From the NCBI GenBank assembly GCA_002450165.1, contig DJYQ01000004.1:1-34858 (forward strand): 34,858 bases of DNA, read 5' to 3'. The notes beneath the pieces were generated by a model, which saw nothing but the letters and a program-made list of their open reading frames with translations, was not told the DNA's origin and searched no databases. Below, piece by piece: positions 34,202-34,858 of the stretch (position 1 is the stretch's first letter; every line of letters starts with the position of its first letter). The stretch is from Prevotellaceae bacterium UBA6974. Lineage in GTDB: Bacteria > Bacteroidota > Bacteroidia > Bacteroidales > Bacteroidaceae. Position numbers and translations under genes: made by a program.

Positions 34202-34498
34202 ATGATTAGGATAACGGCCATACGGCAAACCGTCTATACTGACCTGATGGAACAGTACGAAAATCCCATCCAGCACGCCTGTGACATAACCCCCGGACAG
34301 CAATGGATATCCGTCAATGGCGAATGTCCCCCAGGCATGTGCCCCTCCGCCTGGTCATCCATGCGCGAATTTGTCCAGTCACTGGCCCGTGGTGAAGGCA
34401 ATTTCTATGACGGCTGGATGAAAAATCCCATGAGCGCAATGATAAGCTGTAACGACGGCTTCCGGCCATTCTCCTTCTATATCGAGGCAATTGAATGA
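34202..34498 (+). CDS. TIGR04076 family protein
   Basis: The 98-residue protein fits the small TIGR04076 family: an N-terminal beta region (IRITAIRQTVYTDLM), GQQWISVNGECPPGMCPSAW with two cysteines, then FVQSLARGEGNFYDGWMKNP and the closing SCNDGFRPFSFYIEAIE. The family function is not known; the cysteines (about residues 43, 48 and 81) could bind a metal. It starts 5 nt after yifB and probably shares its transcript. Confidence 0.75.
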   Translation: MIRITAIRQTVYTDLMEQYENPIQHACDITPGQQWISVNGECPPGMCPSAWSSMREFVQSLARGEGNFYDGWMKNPMSAMISCNDGFRPFSFYIEAIE

Positions 34499-34539
34499 CC
34501 CCAACATACAGCACAGAGCAAAACATAACAGCAAAGGAA

Positions 34540-34858
34540 ATGAAAGATAGGAAGATTCACGATAACAGACAATGGTGGAAAGATTTTCTTATCAGCGTCC
34601 TTGGTACCGCCATAGGCGTAGGACTGGTGTCAGCAAGATAGTTGAAAACAACAGGAAGGAAGAGGCACAACGCGTAACTGCAATAATGGTTATCGACGAT
34701 ATGGAGCAGTATAATCGCAGATTGCAAGAATCTGATGAACATATCCGATACCGAGATGGAAGAATTCAGAAAATGAAAGACATTACTATATATACACTTA
34801 CATCGCCATTACATGACGAACAGTCCGTGACCGCATCCACACATCTGTTCCTCTCATC
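34540..34858 (+). pseudogene. Frameshifted small membrane protein, 3' end outside window
   Basis: From the ATG at 34540 the frame reads MKDRKIHDNRQWWKDFLISV then LGTAIGVGLVSAR and a stop at 34639-34641. The first part looks like a membrane helix after a basic head. The sequence continues in the -1 frame with VSKIVENNRKEEAQRVTAIM and VIDDMEQYNRRLQESDEHI, open to the window edge. This helix-then-coil layout is known from small Prevotella hypothetical proteins. Loss of one G around 34626-34627 (GGG to GG) would explain it: one more G gives GVGLGVSKIVENN in one frame. It may be a pseudogene, a sequencing error, or a real frameshift. An ATG at 34572 could start the second frame alone, but its product would lack the helix. 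Confidence 0.6.

Overview
The window looks like core chromosome of a member of the Bacteroidales, most likely Prevotellaceae. The reasons are the gene order (DUF4271-hemD-rnpA-yidD; ftsX-DUF3098-uppP-truB-queA-folK), a fused SecDF, a KorAB 2-oxoacid oxidoreductase, and promoters of the Bacteroidota type (TTTG, 19-20 nt, TAnnTTTG). I assigned the taxon from gene content and did not compare it with a database. There is no phage, insertion sequence, CRISPR array or secondary-metabolite cluster.

Left edge (1-6.2 kb, minus strand): two secreted proteins of unknown function. One is a GLUG-repeat protein cut by the window edge. The other is a 1706-residue protein with a signal peptide and a possible type IX secretion sorting domain. 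They are the least explained part of the window.

6.3-16.0 kb (minus): a long collinear housekeeping run that reads miaB, ftsX, DUF3098, uppP, truB, queA, folK, metK, a LOG-family gene, DUF4271, hemD, rnpA, yidD. Genes are spaced by at most about 65 nt or overlap. It covers tRNA modification, cell division, undecaprenyl phosphate recycling, folate, SAM, haem and RNase P. SAM made by MetK is a substrate of both QueA and MiaB.

16.0-25.6 kb (minus): tRNA-Gln(TTG) with its own promoter; then tRNA-Arg(CCT)-korA-korB-tyrS as a tight run; then secDF behind a strong promoter; then a rhomboid protease and a membrane-anchored EEP-family phosphodiesterase.

25.7-28.6 kb: the HU gene (plus) converges on a three-gene minus-strand operon: a VTC-type polyphosphate polymerase, a DUF4956 membrane protein and a DUF2490 beta-barrel candidate. 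A two-way terminator separates them.

28.6-34.9 kb (mostly plus): frr-rsgA, then xerD (minus), then aroQ-O-methyltransferase-rbfA-yifB-TIGR04076. At the right edge lies a frameshifted small membrane protein. aroQ and xerD have near-perfect promoters that face and overlap each other. yifB carries an in-frame palindromic insertion.

No wholly new system could be shown. The best leads are the polyphosphate operon, the large secreted pair, the face-to-face aroQ/xerD promoters and the in-gene palindrome in yifB.
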